Shown: piece after piece, positions 32,266 through 45,617 of the stretch
How positions within the stretch are numbered: the first letter of the stretch is position 1
Layout: each line of letters opens with the position of its first letter
Source: Hyaloperonospora brassicae
Lineage: Eukaryota > Oomycota > Peronosporomycetes > Peronosporales > Peronosporaceae
Assembly: GCA_947650285.1 (NCBI GenBank)
Contig: CANTFL010000007.1
Location: 145,714 to 209,713, forward strand
Length of the DNA stretch: 64,000 nt
Reading direction: 5' to 3'
The notes under the pieces: model-generated
Database searches by the model: none
The model's input: only the letters and a program-made list of their open reading frames with translations
What the model was told of the DNA's origin: nothing
Program-made: the position numbers and the translations under genes

Positions 32266-33888
32266 CTATGCATTGCTCGGGCAACCAGCGCCAGGCGTCC
32301 GCGTCTTAATGTCTTTCACAAGCGCGTCAGAGAACTTTTGCCCGTCCATAAACGACTTCATGTGCAAAATGGGCTGGATGCCAATGTCCGTGACGGTCTT
32401 GCCCTTAATGCGCTCGCTGTACGTCTGCGGGTAGAACTTGGCCAGCGGATCGGCGTCGCTCGCGTTTGTAGGCGCACCTTCCACGACGCGAAACAAAGCA
32501 TCAATGTCGTTCATTTTCATGAACGGACACGTGGCACAACCTCCCGCGGTCGAGCAGCCTTCGCCCCCCGCAACGCCAGGCACCAACTCATCTCCTTCCA
32601 TGGCAACCGCATCCGCCGACACAGGAAAGATGATCTCAACCTCTGGCTTGACACCACCCTGTTGAGCGTTCAACATGTCCTGCACACCGCGCACGATCGA
32701 CGTGATCATACCAGCCTCTGTTCCTAGCACAAAGCTCAGTCTTTCTCCAGACCCGGTCTGCAGTGCGTGCGCCGTCTTGGCCTTGATAAAGTTCAGAATG
32801 TTCGACGTTGAGCCCACAACACCCCGACCCTTGTTCTGCGCCTCCATTGCCAGCGTAAACATCTCGCCAGGTACTTCAAAGTGAGCCGTGTAGTACGCAT
32901 GGCCATAGTCGTCCCGAACGCGCTGGGTCACCTTGTCGCCAAACATGTGGTGCACCACACAGTTGCCCTCTTTAAAGTAGTCAAACCGCGTGAGCAGCTC
33001 CGCGACCGTCTTCTGGTTGTGCTGCGGGTGAATCCGACGGATCTGGTCGTCCGGCAGCTGCGCAATGTGGCCAAACATCTGCTGCAGATTCTCGCCCATG
33101 TACGTGTCGGGTCCGTACCAGACGCGGACGTCCGGCACCTGCGCAAACGCCTGCAGCACCGTCTGCACCACGTTCGACGACGTGCACGTGATCGTCGGCA
33201 CCACGTCGTGCGCAAACGCTTTGCTCCGCAGCGACGTGTTAATGTACACAATGTGCAGACTCGTGGGCGTCTGGGCCGCCTTCTGCAAGTACGCGAGGTA
33301 CGCCTGTTTCTCCGCCGACTCGGCCAAGCTGCAGCCAATCTTGTGCGCGGCCAGACGGTACACGGGCACGTGCGCAAAGGCGTGCGAGTCCAAGTTCGCG
33401 CGCACGCTCTCGGCCATAAAGTCGACGCCCAGCACGGCGACCGACTGGACGCCCTGGAGCGCCATTTTGGCCGCGGCTTCGCCCATGGCCAGCGAGTCGG
33501 CGATGCACGTGTGCGGCCACGTGAGCGACGACAAGACGCCCTGGAGCTCCGGGTCCATGTAAAAGTGCGCGACGATCCCCATCTGCTTCTCGTGCAGCAG
33601 CGCGTCGAGCGCTTCGACCGCCTGCACGTCGGGCTCGAGGTAACTCGCCTGCGCTTGGGCAAACGAGCCCTGGGCCGACACACCGTCGGCCGTGACCTAC
33701 ACACGGCAACAGCGTTAGTGTCGCGGCTTCGCGAGACGCAAAGACACAAGAAAACGCACGAGAATCGACGGGAACGGCCGGTCCCACGAGGCCGCGAGCG
33801 ACGCGGGCGCGACGGTCGCGAGCGGAGAGCACAGGAGGCGCGCAGAGTGGGGGCGCACGCGGCGCGAGAGCTGCAGGGCGGCGCGCAT
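32266..33888 (-). CDS. Quinolinate synthase (NadA), probably mitochondrial
   Basis: Exon 1 (33888-33760) and exon 2 (33696-32266) join in phase 0, giving about 519 residues. Exon 1 encodes a 43-residue Arg-rich leader without acidic residues at its start (MRAALQLSRRVRPHSARLL), typical of mitochondrial import. The body has the triplicated NadA fold: GIVAHFYMDPELQGVL, CIADSLAMGEAAAKMA, IVYINTSLRSKAFAHD, TITCTSSNVV, WYGPDTYMGENLQQM, IHPQHNQKTVAELL, VGSTSNILNFI, LGTEAGMITSIVRG and CATCPFMKMNDI, including the Cys sites for the 4Fe-4S cluster. NadA condenses iminoaspartate with dihydroxyacetone phosphate to quinolinate, the aspartate route to NAD. No SufE domain is fused, unlike the plant enzyme. 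Upstream GC-rich sequence is probably the promoter. Confidence 0.93.
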
Positions 33889-34453
33889 GGGGCGCTGGGG
33901 GGTCAGGCGGCGACGAGCGGACGAGCGGTCGAACGGTCGAGCGGCAGTGTGGGTGCGGTCGACGCGGCGAGCCGAGGAATGCGGTGACGGGGCGGCGGTC
34001 AATCGAGCGAGGGAGAAAGTGGCTGGAAAAGGACGTGCGGGACGAGAGACCGTCGGATCTGACGACACATGGGTGCGTTTGTGTGTGGGGGGGGGGGGCG
34101 AGGTAGGCTCATACATTGATCAAGTGCAGGGGCGTGGGGCCATCCCCATAGGGACGTTGATGGCTAGGGTCAAGTACAACCCCACGACGAGAGTGGTACC
34201 AGCGACTAGGGTCGCGCGTTCGGCGGGCGCACGGACGATTAACGTTGAAAGTCTGGTGATTTGGTTCTCCTGTAGCGACACATGTCATGCGCTATCCGTC
34301 CACCGCTTTGTCACTCACAAGCAAAACGACGTGGAAACGCTGTTGAGTGTGTCTGTCGACCATCGCTTTGGACGGCGCATAGACACGCAGTGTTCATCTC
34401 ACTTTGTGGTATGTTACTCATGCGTTGACACGAGAGCGTGTAGTTACCTCGTG
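33889..34453. other. Quinolinate synthase upstream region; poly-G run
   Basis: GC-rich leader and promoter of the minus-strand gene on the left, a run of about 12 G at 34087-34098, then sequence with no recognisable gene. The base composition begins to fall to the right of here. Confidence 0.4.
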
Positions 34454-34538
34454 GCACCGACCCCGGTGGCCGAGTGGGGATAGGCACTAGCACCGGATTC
34501 GGGAGGTGCCTAGATCGATACCCGCGCAGGGGCGGTGC
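34454..34538 (+). repeat. tRNA-like sequence (Ser/Leu type), possible SINE head
   Basis: An 85-base stretch bounded by GCACCGACCCC and GGGGCGGTGC, which pair with one bulged A. It contains an A-box-like TGGCCGAGTGGG (34467-34478) and a B-box-like GATCGATACC (34513-34522), about 46 bases apart. The D-arm region resembles type II tRNAs (Ser/Leu), but T-stem and acceptor pairing are imperfect, so it is probably not a working tRNA. A tRNA-derived SINE or decayed tRNA gene fits best. SINEs of this kind are known in Phytophthora; membership is inferred. Confidence 0.5.
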
Positions 34539-36070
34539 GGTTACACGTCTCTGACGAGCGGCTAACAAAGCCTGACATAGCGAGTCGTACGCGTACCCGA
34601 ATATGTCGCAAACCTTCTCTCTCTTTAGGTCCACGTGGCAATTCCCGCGAAGTCAAATCACCTTTCGCAAATACACGACGAAATAAGGACGGGAAACCCC
34701 CTGAGTTTGTGCTCGTTTTGGCTGCGCCGACGATTTCCGGAATGCTGCGAAACACTTAATGGCTAAGGAGAGCAAAACGGAAGCACTGCTCGCGCATGAA
34801 GCGAGGGAAGACAAACACCTCGAGAGTATGGCTATGTGATCGATAGGAGCAGGGAGCACTTTACCGGATAATGGCCTCGATTTGGTTAAAGTCACGAAAG
34901 CCATGTTATTACCATTGATGCCAACAAAACTCGCAAAACAGTTGATCACAGTACTTGGCGACCGTTCGTGACGGGGCACGCGCTACGCCTTCACCGACAA
35001 AATGGTTGGAAAAAACGATCCACTCTGTCAATTGTGTAGACAGTGTCTCGTGATCGTACGTAGTTTTTCGCGTAGAGGAAGCGCCAAACGAGTAAACGTA
35101 ATGCTTTGTCAAAGACGGAAAAGGAAAGCCATTTTTGGTAATAAAATAGCGTTTCAAAAATAGATGCCAGCTCTACAAATGTTGAATTTCAAACATGTAT
35201 GCTAGCCATCCACTCGTTGCGCGCGTATCTAGCGCTTAGCGGTAATTTCGCTTGCTGGCATCATGTTCCATATCCCTGATGAGCAGTAAGTTGTCAACTA
35301 CTGCCAAATGATACCCTCATCGGCAAGACTCTCTCAATATTACCTTCCAAAGTAATATTTTAGACTACTACCCTCGATTGTGGTGTTTTCAAAATAGTGT
35401 CCGCTAAGATAATATTCATACCGACATCCTTATGAGTATGAATGGCATACAGTACATCAAGCTCATCCCGTTGCTTTGTTGAATGCTATTCACAAGGTCA
35501 TTGGAGACAAATTACGCAAGCTAGCACCTATAGCACAACAATCAAAGACACAGGGAGCAGCGACGAAGATGGCGTGACCCACGACATATAACATGACAGG
35601 AAAATGCGTGAGGCACGAAAGAGGACATGTTCGTACAATGTGTCTTTTTTCGCAAGTTACAGCTTCATGCAATGTATAAGAACTATGTAGCGGATCCCGT
35701 TCGTCTCGTGTTGAGCCAACGATAGAGCAAAACTCGAGTCACTCAACGAGGTGAAGTATGAAATAAAAGGCATTGCCACAATGAGAAGAGCAAACTTTCT
35801 TGATGAAAGAAACTACGATGACCATAAGTGGCGTTGTGCAAACAGCCATCCCATGTTGTAATACCTAACATCACTTTTGCCCACAGTACCACATACAAGC
35901 CTTGCCATTGATTCAGATGCTGTTGTTTTGTAGGCGGCTCTCGAAACGCTATCTCGCGCCACACAACCAAATAACGTCGAGAACCAAAAAAATAGCGGTT
36001 TATCCGTTTTCTCTAGTGTGCTTTCCAGCAGAATCAGGAAGATCGACTGAAGGAAGGAGCATTCCGATAC
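34539..36070. other. AT-rich spacer, nothing recognised
   Basis: Transition from the gene-rich to the AT-rich half. Only short frames on either strand, no recognisable motif. Confidence 0.45.
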
Positions 36071-36506
36071 TGTAACGGGGAACTGCTTACCTTGTACTGG
36101 AATACCAGGACGGACTTAGCTTTCGCTGACTACAGTGAAGGCCAGCGTCCTGCTAGGTATAAGCACTACACAGAGGAAGGATGAACACCTTAGGCAAGGC
36201 TCTAGTTGTAGAAAAAGTAAAACTGTCATTCAATACAATTAAGTCCTATGACTCTTGTCTCTGTTTTGACCTAACTTAATTACATTAATATAACTGAACG
36301 TATAATGACGTCTACCAACCACCCATTGCGGGCGTCTAGCAGCGATTTTGGGTTGATATAATCACAATATCGACCAACAAGTAGACCTTTGGGTCATATC
36401 AACAATATCACTACAATAGTGATATTATTGAAAGAATATCTAGCTTAATGTTCTTTATTACCATTTCACACAATGGTAATTTCACGTAACGAGCTACTCC
36501 GTTACA
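36071..36506. mobile_element. LTR, copy A (436 bp), probably solo
   Basis: Starts TGTAACGGGG and ends CTCCGTTACA, nearly perfect inverted ends. It shares with copies B and C the internal words ACCCATTGCG-GGCGTCTAGCAGCGAT, the TTGATAT…ATCGACCAACA hairpin block and the paired ATATCACTA…TAGTGATAT. Flanking pentamers GATAC and AATAC agree at four of five positions, so a decayed target duplication is likely. No internal retrotransposon sequence is next to it. Confidence 0.8.
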
Positions 36507-38184
36507 AATACCATATGCTGCTAAAAAACTATTCTTACCTTGTCTACCCATCGGTGGGTCGGGCTTCACGTTATCATGAAAAATTTAGTCGGTGTGAATC
36601 CTAGCATCACCTGGGATCGGTAGATGGAGATAGTACATGTAAAACTACAAAGATCTTGGAACTCGTTTATAGCGCTCTTGTGGAGTCACCACACTTTGCG
36701 GAAAAGAGATTTGTCAAAAGACGGCTATATTTGATCCCGCTTGAACTGATTTTGATTACTTAAGCCGTCTATGGTATAGTATCGCGGCATTTATTGAGTC
36801 CTACTGCATTTGAAGTTTTGAAGAGGGCTCTAGAAACCCTAGCAATACAATTCATGACCGATTTTCTACGCAGGTACAAGCGGTTTATGCTCATCGAGAG
36901 GCCAGAGATCCTCTAGGAGGATAGATAGGCCGACATTCGCGTTTATAATACCGAATCAAATTATCTTTGTTGTATATCCGACAAATTTTATACTCAGAAA
37001 TATATGTATATGAGCATCTTAGGTCTGGTTGCCATGCGATTTTTTGCCGTAGTGATATTCCTCTTGTATCACCTGATAAGCATCGAGTTTCGTTCTTGTC
37101 TAAGCACGATAGGTCGGTACTAAATCGTGTATTATAACTGGTCCATATCTTAGATCTTGGGTCGTGTATCGCCTACCCTACGAACTACGATCAATGGATG
37201 AAGTACGCTACTCGTACTGGTATATTATATTCTTATAAAAGTCTTGTCCCGGGCTTGATCCGAACTGTCGAGAAAAAGTCCAAATCTAGATTACCACTTT
37301 AATCGGCTTAGAAATTTACTGCACTGTTCCATTATTTTTGAATGATGTAAGGACCTTTTTACCACTATATCCGACACCATTATATCACCGGAAGTGTACA
37401 ATTCAAATTTTGACACAAATATCACACTTGTAACACTCTATATTCTTGTCCATAAACCATCGCACATAATGTCGAAATATTTACGCAATAAAATCGTCGA
37501 TATCATCCACATCGGCAAATTTTATCAATTCTACCCCATTTCAATCACCACGTAGCATATACATTCTAGTAAGGCCCGGACCTAAGCACAATACGCATGC
37601 ACAGGAAATTTATTAGCAATAGAGCTATCCCTATTGCTAATAAATATTCTGTCAGGTAATCTAGTGATACGAAGATAATTCAATAGGGTGCTGGATTGCC
37701 GAAATCAAGGATGAACTAATCTGGACGACTTAGAATGCAGTAACGGGATTACATCGAGGAAAGAAACATAGAATGTAAAAAACAATGTTTTCTTATTGAT
37801 GTAAATGTGGTGTAGGAAGCAAGTCTTCAAAAGGCGTGGAGGCAGTATGGATCCTCAAAAGTGACACAATGAGCTTGGCGATACGAAATCATTTTGAGGC
37901 GTCATTAATCTATCTAATACGTAGTTCATATATCAAAAGATGCGATACACTGCATTTAAAATGCATTTGTGGATATTAGGCGAATAATTTGACATTTTGA
38001 GAAGGCAGAACGACTTACAGTAGCCTGTACAATAAATTTATTCTTCGCTGATATATTTTTTACGTTTGCGGTGGTGATCATTATGTCTCGAGTCACGATA
38101 CAGGTAGCACTATGATGAAGCAATCAAGCAGCTTGACCATAAAATATTCTATACGCCTTGTCATGCAGAAATATATATCTATAT

Positions 38185-38216
<32 letters not shown>

Positions 38217-39762
38217 CTCACGAGAATTTTCTTGCGTAGAACTTCACAGGTAAAATGCGGTGGAGAAAGCGTGAACAAGAAGGTGACAAAATGACGTGTA
38301 AACTCTCTTGCATTAGCATCAAAGATTTGGACAGGTTAAGAATAGTCGAATTTAACGGGTCGTTTGCCAGGCAAAAACCTTTTTGACCAGCTGATATGTC
38401 AGGTTATTCGTAAAGCTAAATATATTATGCGCGTTATTATACGATGAATAAAAAAGTTCTTGAATTCAATGTAGATCATGATAACAGAATGACGACATGA
38501 GCAAAATTTTGCCTTGTTTATTCCGTTGGCGACTATGAGTAAGTCATTCAGATATATTTTATTGGTACAAAAGTCATTACAACGCGCAAAACTTGTATCG
38601 ATGTTTCCCGGAAATGATATTAAATAAGGTAGAACCACATTAGAAATGCTAAATTATAATGCTTTGGAATACTATCTTGTCGCTTGTACGTCCATGATAA
38701 ATGAATTGAATGATCTGGATTAGAAGATTATAATCAAAAAGATAGGTAAAGATTGAAAATCTCGATGTGTAGCTTCAATTCTCTAGTTAGGCTTTTTCTT
38801 ATGCCGATTCAAATTACTTTATTCGATAATTCGGCCTTCTCTTTGCGTACCATTGTCAAAATCGAAGCAATTCGGTAATTTCATTAAGATTAATTATACA
38901 CTCGACATCGGACAATGTTTGATTCTAATGGACATAAGCAATGGGGAATGTCTACAATGATTTTAAAGAAAATAAATGCAGTAAGATGTGTATCTGAAAG
39001 TGCCATTATCATGACATTCAAGTACAAAGCAAGGCTTTCAGTTTCGATCAACAATAAGCGCAATTTTGCTACGGCGTCCGCAGTCCTGGTTAACAATGTC
39101 ACAGCAGAAGAGGAATTTTGGGCTTCACGGTGAAGTGTATATTTATATTATAATATGTATGGTGCACCAGGTCATCGATTTATGGTGTCAGAAGCTCGCT
39201 ATATCGGATCAAAAAATAAATATGACATCGTTGTTGTCTGCAAACACGCGTATATTTATATCAGTATCCAAGTGAAATTTGTGTTTGCTACCGGAGGTCA
39301 CAACACAACTAATTCAAGTATCTAAATTAAAATAGAAAATAGGCTCTTGTAGCGCCCGATGCAAAAGTTAACGTGATGGAGTCAGATAACGATGAAGCCA
39401 AATCATTATACTCTATATCATCCATTAGATCAGAGAAGTCGCATATTTCGGGAACATACGGAACAACGATTATATTTGGCGAGGGACTACATCGGCTCGA
39501 AAGAAGAAGAAGGACAAAAAAAGAGTTCGATGAAGGAGCGCTAACCGTGTAAGGCGATGGCATTTACAACATTACCTCTCGACAAAAATGTACATATGAT
39601 GAATGAATTAGTTCACCCTTCCTGTATCGTACATATAATATATAGACTTAATGATAAACGATTTTTTCAGCTGCAATCGATATCAGAAACATAATCGTTT
39701 TTAATTATTAACGTCTGTTTTCTATATGACATAATTGCGGCCTGTACGTAGCGAGAGCATTA
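36507..39762. other. AT-rich desert with a TA microsatellite
   Basis: No gene recognised. A (TA)n microsatellite spans about 38170-38216 and accounts for the tyrosine/isoleucine-rich frames there. An inverted pair AATTTATTAGCAATAG / CTATTGCTAATAAATATT at about 37607-37645 could form a hairpin. Confidence 0.5.
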
Positions 39763-40153
39763 TGTAACGGGGCACACCCTTGCGTAACTTAACGCAAGGG
39801 TTTTGGGTGCCCCGACGGACGTACACGTGGCAAGCGAGGAAGCGTAGGTAGGGTAAAAGTAGAACTGTTACATTAATATAATTAAATCTTTAAACTACTG
39901 TCTCTCTGTTTGACTTAGTTTAACTATACTAATATAACTGGATGTATGGTGACGTCTCGTCACCACTCATTGCGCGCGTCTTGCGGCGATTGGTGGGTTG
40001 ATATCATCACGATATCAACCAATGAACAGACCCTTTGGTCGACCCTTCAATATCACCACTTTGGTGATATTGTTTAAAGAATATCCATCTTTATATTCTT
40101 TATTGTCACTTTCCTTAAAGTGACAATTTCATGTAACGGGCTGCCCCGTTACA
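39763..40153. mobile_element. Solo LTR, copy B (391 bp) with perfect target duplication
   Basis: Starts TGTAACGGGG and ends CCCCGTTACA, a perfect 10-bp terminal inverted repeat. The pentamer CATTA lies directly before position 39763 and directly after 40153, a clean 5-bp target-site duplication. The interior matches copies A and C (TAAAAGTAGAACTGTT, ATTGCGCGCGTCTTGCGGCG, GATATCAACCAATGAACAGACC). No internal domain is present, so this is a solo LTR left by recombination between the two LTRs of a full element. Confidence 0.92.
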
Positions 40154-43100
40154 CATTAGGTATAATCTTGAGGAGCGACAATTATCTCTCGCCTTCGAAA
40201 AATTAAACACATGATGCTCCAGATCTTGCGCACAGCTACAATACAAGATATGTTCAGACATTTTAGCTGAAAACCATCTTTGTCGTAGCTGATACAATCA
40301 TGTTATTACATGACGACACGTCTTAATTACTGTCACTTACTATATATATATATATATAACATAATATATACTTGCTACGGTGATAAGGCCACTTCGGTAA
40401 TGAAAGTAATGCTTCTTCAATAAGTGTGTGGTCGCACTAATCAACCTTTAAGCAATCTCGTGTCATCAATTATGTCTTCTTGTTCCCGTTCATAGCGACA
40501 ACTCACGGTGAGTGGTCTGCTCATACATGTGAACTTTCGCCAATGCTTCTGAATAGCGCAAATGAGAAAGTGAATAAGTATAAGGTAGTGTTTGCGCTCA
40601 TTACAACTTCTTTGGTCAGTTTATTGCACACGCATTGTGTAATATGGTAAGTAATTTTAGCATTAAAAGCGTAACACAAGACATCGACCGAACATATTAT
40701 GTCATAACTTTGAGCAAATTACGCACTGTCCAATAGAGCTACAAAAAGAGTACGAATAATGAGCGCTAGATTTCCACTGCTCGCGTATCAAAAAATGAGG
40801 TTTAAGCTCTTTGTGGTTTTCTCAATACATAAATCCAGCAGACATAAGCTACATACTACAAGATTTCCACCTGTGTCGCATTAGCACTAATTTGACAGCG
40901 ATATAATCATATATGTCAAAATTATCGGACTACTAAGTTTTTGCCGTTAAAAACGACACTTCACAGTGACACAATACATCCAGAACAGCCATAATACCGC
41001 TCATTTATCAGTCAATATTATTCATTGTATCGATATTTTGTTTATCGCGCAAAATTGACATACAAGGATTGGTAAGCAGCTAACCTAGGTACATGTTACA
41101 TATAAGAAAAAATTGCATCAGTTCTTGTATATTTGTGACCATCTTGAATATTTATTGCATACAAGTTTTTGTTTTCCTTGAATTAACTAACCTCAAAAAG
41201 TTTACATTATGTATATAACTCGGAGTAGTTATGCATGCTCTTACAGTGTCATTAGAGTAGATCTTTTACACTGTTATACGTTTTATCAAGACGTGCCTCA
41301 CTTCAGATTTTCTACGCAATATTTAGCACTTTTTTTGGAACGTTGGCAATAAAAGATATAACGGTCCAAGATATCACTTGACCTGTTGTCATATTCAGTA
41401 TAGATTGTTACCAGTGAATAAATTAGTTTTTCGTCGTAATGAATGGATCGCCTGTATTTCATATCTTAATTAGGAATAGTTCACTATGAGCACTTTAATA
41501 CAATTACCTTGTGACAACAGCTACACATTGATGCTACGTTCATTTAATCATTATTGACAATAGACTTGTCGTATATAGTTAGAAATTTTACATTTTAAAG
41601 TACAATAACATTTTGTTGGAGTTATTATTCTCTAACTTATATCATCGCACACAACGACTTGTTTATCGAGCAACTTGATGGTTAACGTGGTTTGTTCAAG
41701 CAAAGATCGGTCAACATTTGAAACGCGGCTGGCCTTGCTTGTGTGGAAACCAAAGTGAAAAAATTTGATCGGTGGCATTCAATCTATGCCATTACACGAT
41801 CATATTAGTGAATTTCTTGGCATCTGGGCATAACTTGTGACAATAGAATGTGTTTTATGTAAACTTCAACCATACATATATAAAAATCGTTGTGCACGTT
41901 GAGTCTGCCTTGTGTACAATGCTTCAATTTTCATAAGTAAGCAATATGTTTTATTCCCACTATTGCAAACTTAACTACAAAGTACGACGGAAAACCACCA
42001 GATTTTTAGACGCCTAGTTTGTCCGTACAGAATTCATTAAGCCTCTAAATAAATATCCTCTGTGCATCTGTATCCTTTTGTAAATTGTATCAGAAGTAAA
42101 GAAGCCAAAATAATGAAACAAATACTTAAGGCCAATAAACCAACTCAGCATCTTCCCGATAATTACTTTGATACAGGCCTCTCCAAATACGAGTTGCTTT
42201 GAACGCATAAGCCGTTTTCTAGAATTCCTTACGTTTAGTCGTTTTTTGTTGATTTCTCTGCAAAATCTATTTTCGTCCAAGGTTAATCCCTTTCGATATT
42301 TCATAATGCAGCTGGTGATGTAGGTGCATACTTTGTCTTCTCCTGCTGATTCCGATGATGCTATATATCGATATGGTGTTTCGTGGTTCTAGCTCTGCAT
42401 AACTTCGCCTCGTCCTAAAATACCAAATGTCTGCTCTAATAGCACTACATGCAGAAAGCTGATTATGTATTTTATGCGAGCGTAACATATCTACTTTTAT
42501 AAGTACCCGCAGAAATAATCTTATGTCACCTTACGTTCTCCAAGTGACCAATTCACCTTTCGAGACCACAATACTATTTTTCATTTACGAGAAGGTAATT
42601 TATCTCATTAAAAGATGAATATAATCTGAAAATGCTTTTATTTAATGATAAAAAGGAGACCTTATGTAAATACATGCGCTTTTCCGAAAATGTATCTCCT
42701 CAACAATATTAGGGTTTCAATTGCTTAAGTCATAAGTTAAATGCTACGAATGGCTCTCTAAAAACTAGTATTTATTTTTTATTTATAGCCCATAAGAGAT
42801 ATGGGACACAAATGCTTTCTTACCCTGTATATAAAAATTCGGTAAGTATTGACACATGTGCAATTGATTGGTCATATTCTCGATTTTATTTTTAATATTG
42901 AACTATAACAGAACCCTTACTTCGCTTACTTTCGAGTTATTCTCCAATTTGGTATATTGAGTAAATGAATATCTATTATTAGTTCTAACCTCACACATAG
43001 ATGTACATCTTCATTACCTATTCGTGCTTAATTTGTTGTATCAATGTTATTGTACTCTTTTGGACACCTTTGTTCATATTTGTCTTCATAATCCTTTTAA

Positions 43101-45617
43101 ATATTGGTTATCAATAATCCCACTTCTGATATGAAATTATACAAATGCAGGTTGTATGGACATCGATTGGGAAAGATAAAGATCCGCATGGCATTCAGTT
43201 GATCAACCTTTGATATGTCTTCTTTATTCCCATCATATTCGTAGAATTACGAGGTGTCAATATTAGCGGCGGTAGTTCCATTTTTGTTTACTGCGTCAGT
43301 ACGCCTGTGTTCACCGGCTAGATCTACGACACCAATGTTGGTACATAAGGCTAATTCAAGGCATCTTGAAGATTAAAATGGATAGATATTGTCTCAACGC
43401 ATCATTTACATAAGGCAAATACAGATTACTCTATTAACAGGTTCTTATACAAAAGCACTATGCACACGCCGAAATTCCCAAGTAGCCTGGAAGTAAGAAT
43501 CTTGCGAAATACATAAAAGAGTAATAACTGATATTATTTCTTCTATGTTTTTGTGGTGCTGTAGAGTATTGACATCTTTAGTAGTGAACGGTCCAACTTC
43601 TGTTGAAATGATAATTATCACTAGTGTGCTATACTACAATCTGACAAGTTCGATCACTTTCTCTATTTTGCAAAAATCATATACCAATTTGATTTATGAA
43701 TAAACGATTATTTGTACCTTACCACAAATATTGAAACAAAAGTGATACATTTTCCTGTGTGTTAATACATGTGCAATGCCTGCAAACATCGGTACTGGAG
43801 CGTTATCAAATCCCGGGCATTTCAATGTATCACATACGAGCTTGCGACCAGCATTAAGAAAAACCACAATTTTCGAGACCGATACATGGGATATATTTAT
43901 CACCAACATCCTGCAATCACATTTAATGGTGAAAAAATGTGGATATTATTGACAAAAGGTAGTTGTAGATATTGGTCATTAATTTTTGTATTGCGCACTA
44001 CATATACTATTAAGGCTATCAAAGCGAAGCAACTACCATGCTACATCTTCGCTACATTTCTGCAACACATCCCTATCTTCAGGGTTTTGCAAAAATTCTG
44101 AGGATCACAGCAAGCATAGGGATCAAAAATCGGTGATAGCTAGTTTACATTTGAATGAACTGTATCACCTACCAGGTCGTCGTCTTGTATAGTATGTAGC
44201 CGACTTCAAATATTCCTTGCAGCTCTTTCATTATAGGCTATGCTATAGCCTACCAACTAGACAGACGAGTGCAAATTACGCTATAATTTTACAATGTACA
44301 CACGTAAACGTTTTACAAGAGATCATTGTGCCGTTAAGCAGACGAAAAAGTTATTTTTGTAAGTACTATATATATGGTTTAATCGTATCCGGATCGAATA
44401 TGTATCTTAAAACGGAGGTTCACAGGTCTTAAAACTATTGTTACTATCATTAAAACGACGAATGTACCGCGTTCAATCGCCTCAGATAGCTACGTTTCGG
44501 ATCGCATGGAAATAGGAAGACCAAGTACAAAAACTCGATACCGTTCCTTCTTCAGGCACGAGCGAGATCGGATATATATATTCGAGCTTTTTGACATCTG
44601 AAAATGATTGGCTAGTATTCACGAATGTAGTCGTATAAAAAATTGATTCAAATTGTCGCCTGGCCGCTAACGGTAGACAAACACCACGATAAACGTATTT
44701 CGTTATAGAAACACATGTAAATTAAGCCCTTAAATCCGAGATCGCAAAGAGACCGAAGACCTTGTATTTCATGTCAACTGCGTGATATGTGTACTACAAA
44801 ATTATAAAGATTGAAGTCCCGCGATGGATATCACAATCACGATCCAACTTTCATGTCACATTCTTCTTTTGCGATCTCGATTTAAACATTCGCGATCGTA
44901 TATAAACGGGGTAGACGAAGAGTAATTAGTGTGGACCATATGACACTAGGCTATCTTCGCAAGTTTAAGACATGCGGCAGCTGAACCTAAATGTCCGTAT
45001 TCATATCCACGCCTATCGAATTTAACTGGACAACCATAAACTTAATTTGCACTAACATTATATACGCAAGTGATATTTTCCTATGTTATTAATTAGTTTT
45101 GATCTTCTGTCATTTTAAACGAAAAAATTACCTAGTAAAGCATGACTCAAAAAAATTACAGAGGTGCACCAGATCACTAACCAAATTAATTTGTCATAAT
45201 TGAACGCAGGTAATCTCAAATTTTCCATTGAAGACCGCGGAAAATTTTACGCGGTTTAACTGTTCATGTTCACCTAGGTTATGGAGCTTTCACTAAGAAG
45301 AAGACGGCTAACGACTAGTGATGAAACCCGAAAAAATGAGTTGTATTCAAATAGTTCTTATCTCTAGAACGCATGGATAGTAGAAGCCGGTGACCCTCAG
45401 CCACCGATTTGATGCCCTGTCTCCACCGCTTTCTGTTTTTACCTAACACTGGGTAATTACGTCTCGTAATATACCTTTGGTAAACAATCTGCTTTGTCAT
45501 ATGCAGAACGAAAACGATTGCGTGATTGAGGGAGACGTAACCGATGGTGGGTCGCAGTTCTGGTGAGCCCCAAACACCAAATCGTGAGTGGCAGTCACAA
45601 TTAACTTGCACCCGGCG
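40154..45617. other. AT-rich desert, nothing recognised
   Basis: About 5.5 kb with short frames only. The right end (about 45320-45617) is less AT-rich and on the minus strand holds a 105-codon open frame (SRFGVWGSPELRPTIGY…). This may be the body of a tRNA-derived repeat whose head lies beyond LTR copy C, because the LTR splits a continuous site there. Confidence 0.4.

Noticed and set aside
32881..33987. 368-codon plus frame
   Set aside because: Antisense of quinolinate synthase, with the same codon-bias artefact. The minus strand has clear NadA motifs.
38093..38294. Tyr/Ile-rich small ORFs on both strands
   Set aside because: They are translations of a (TA)n microsatellite.
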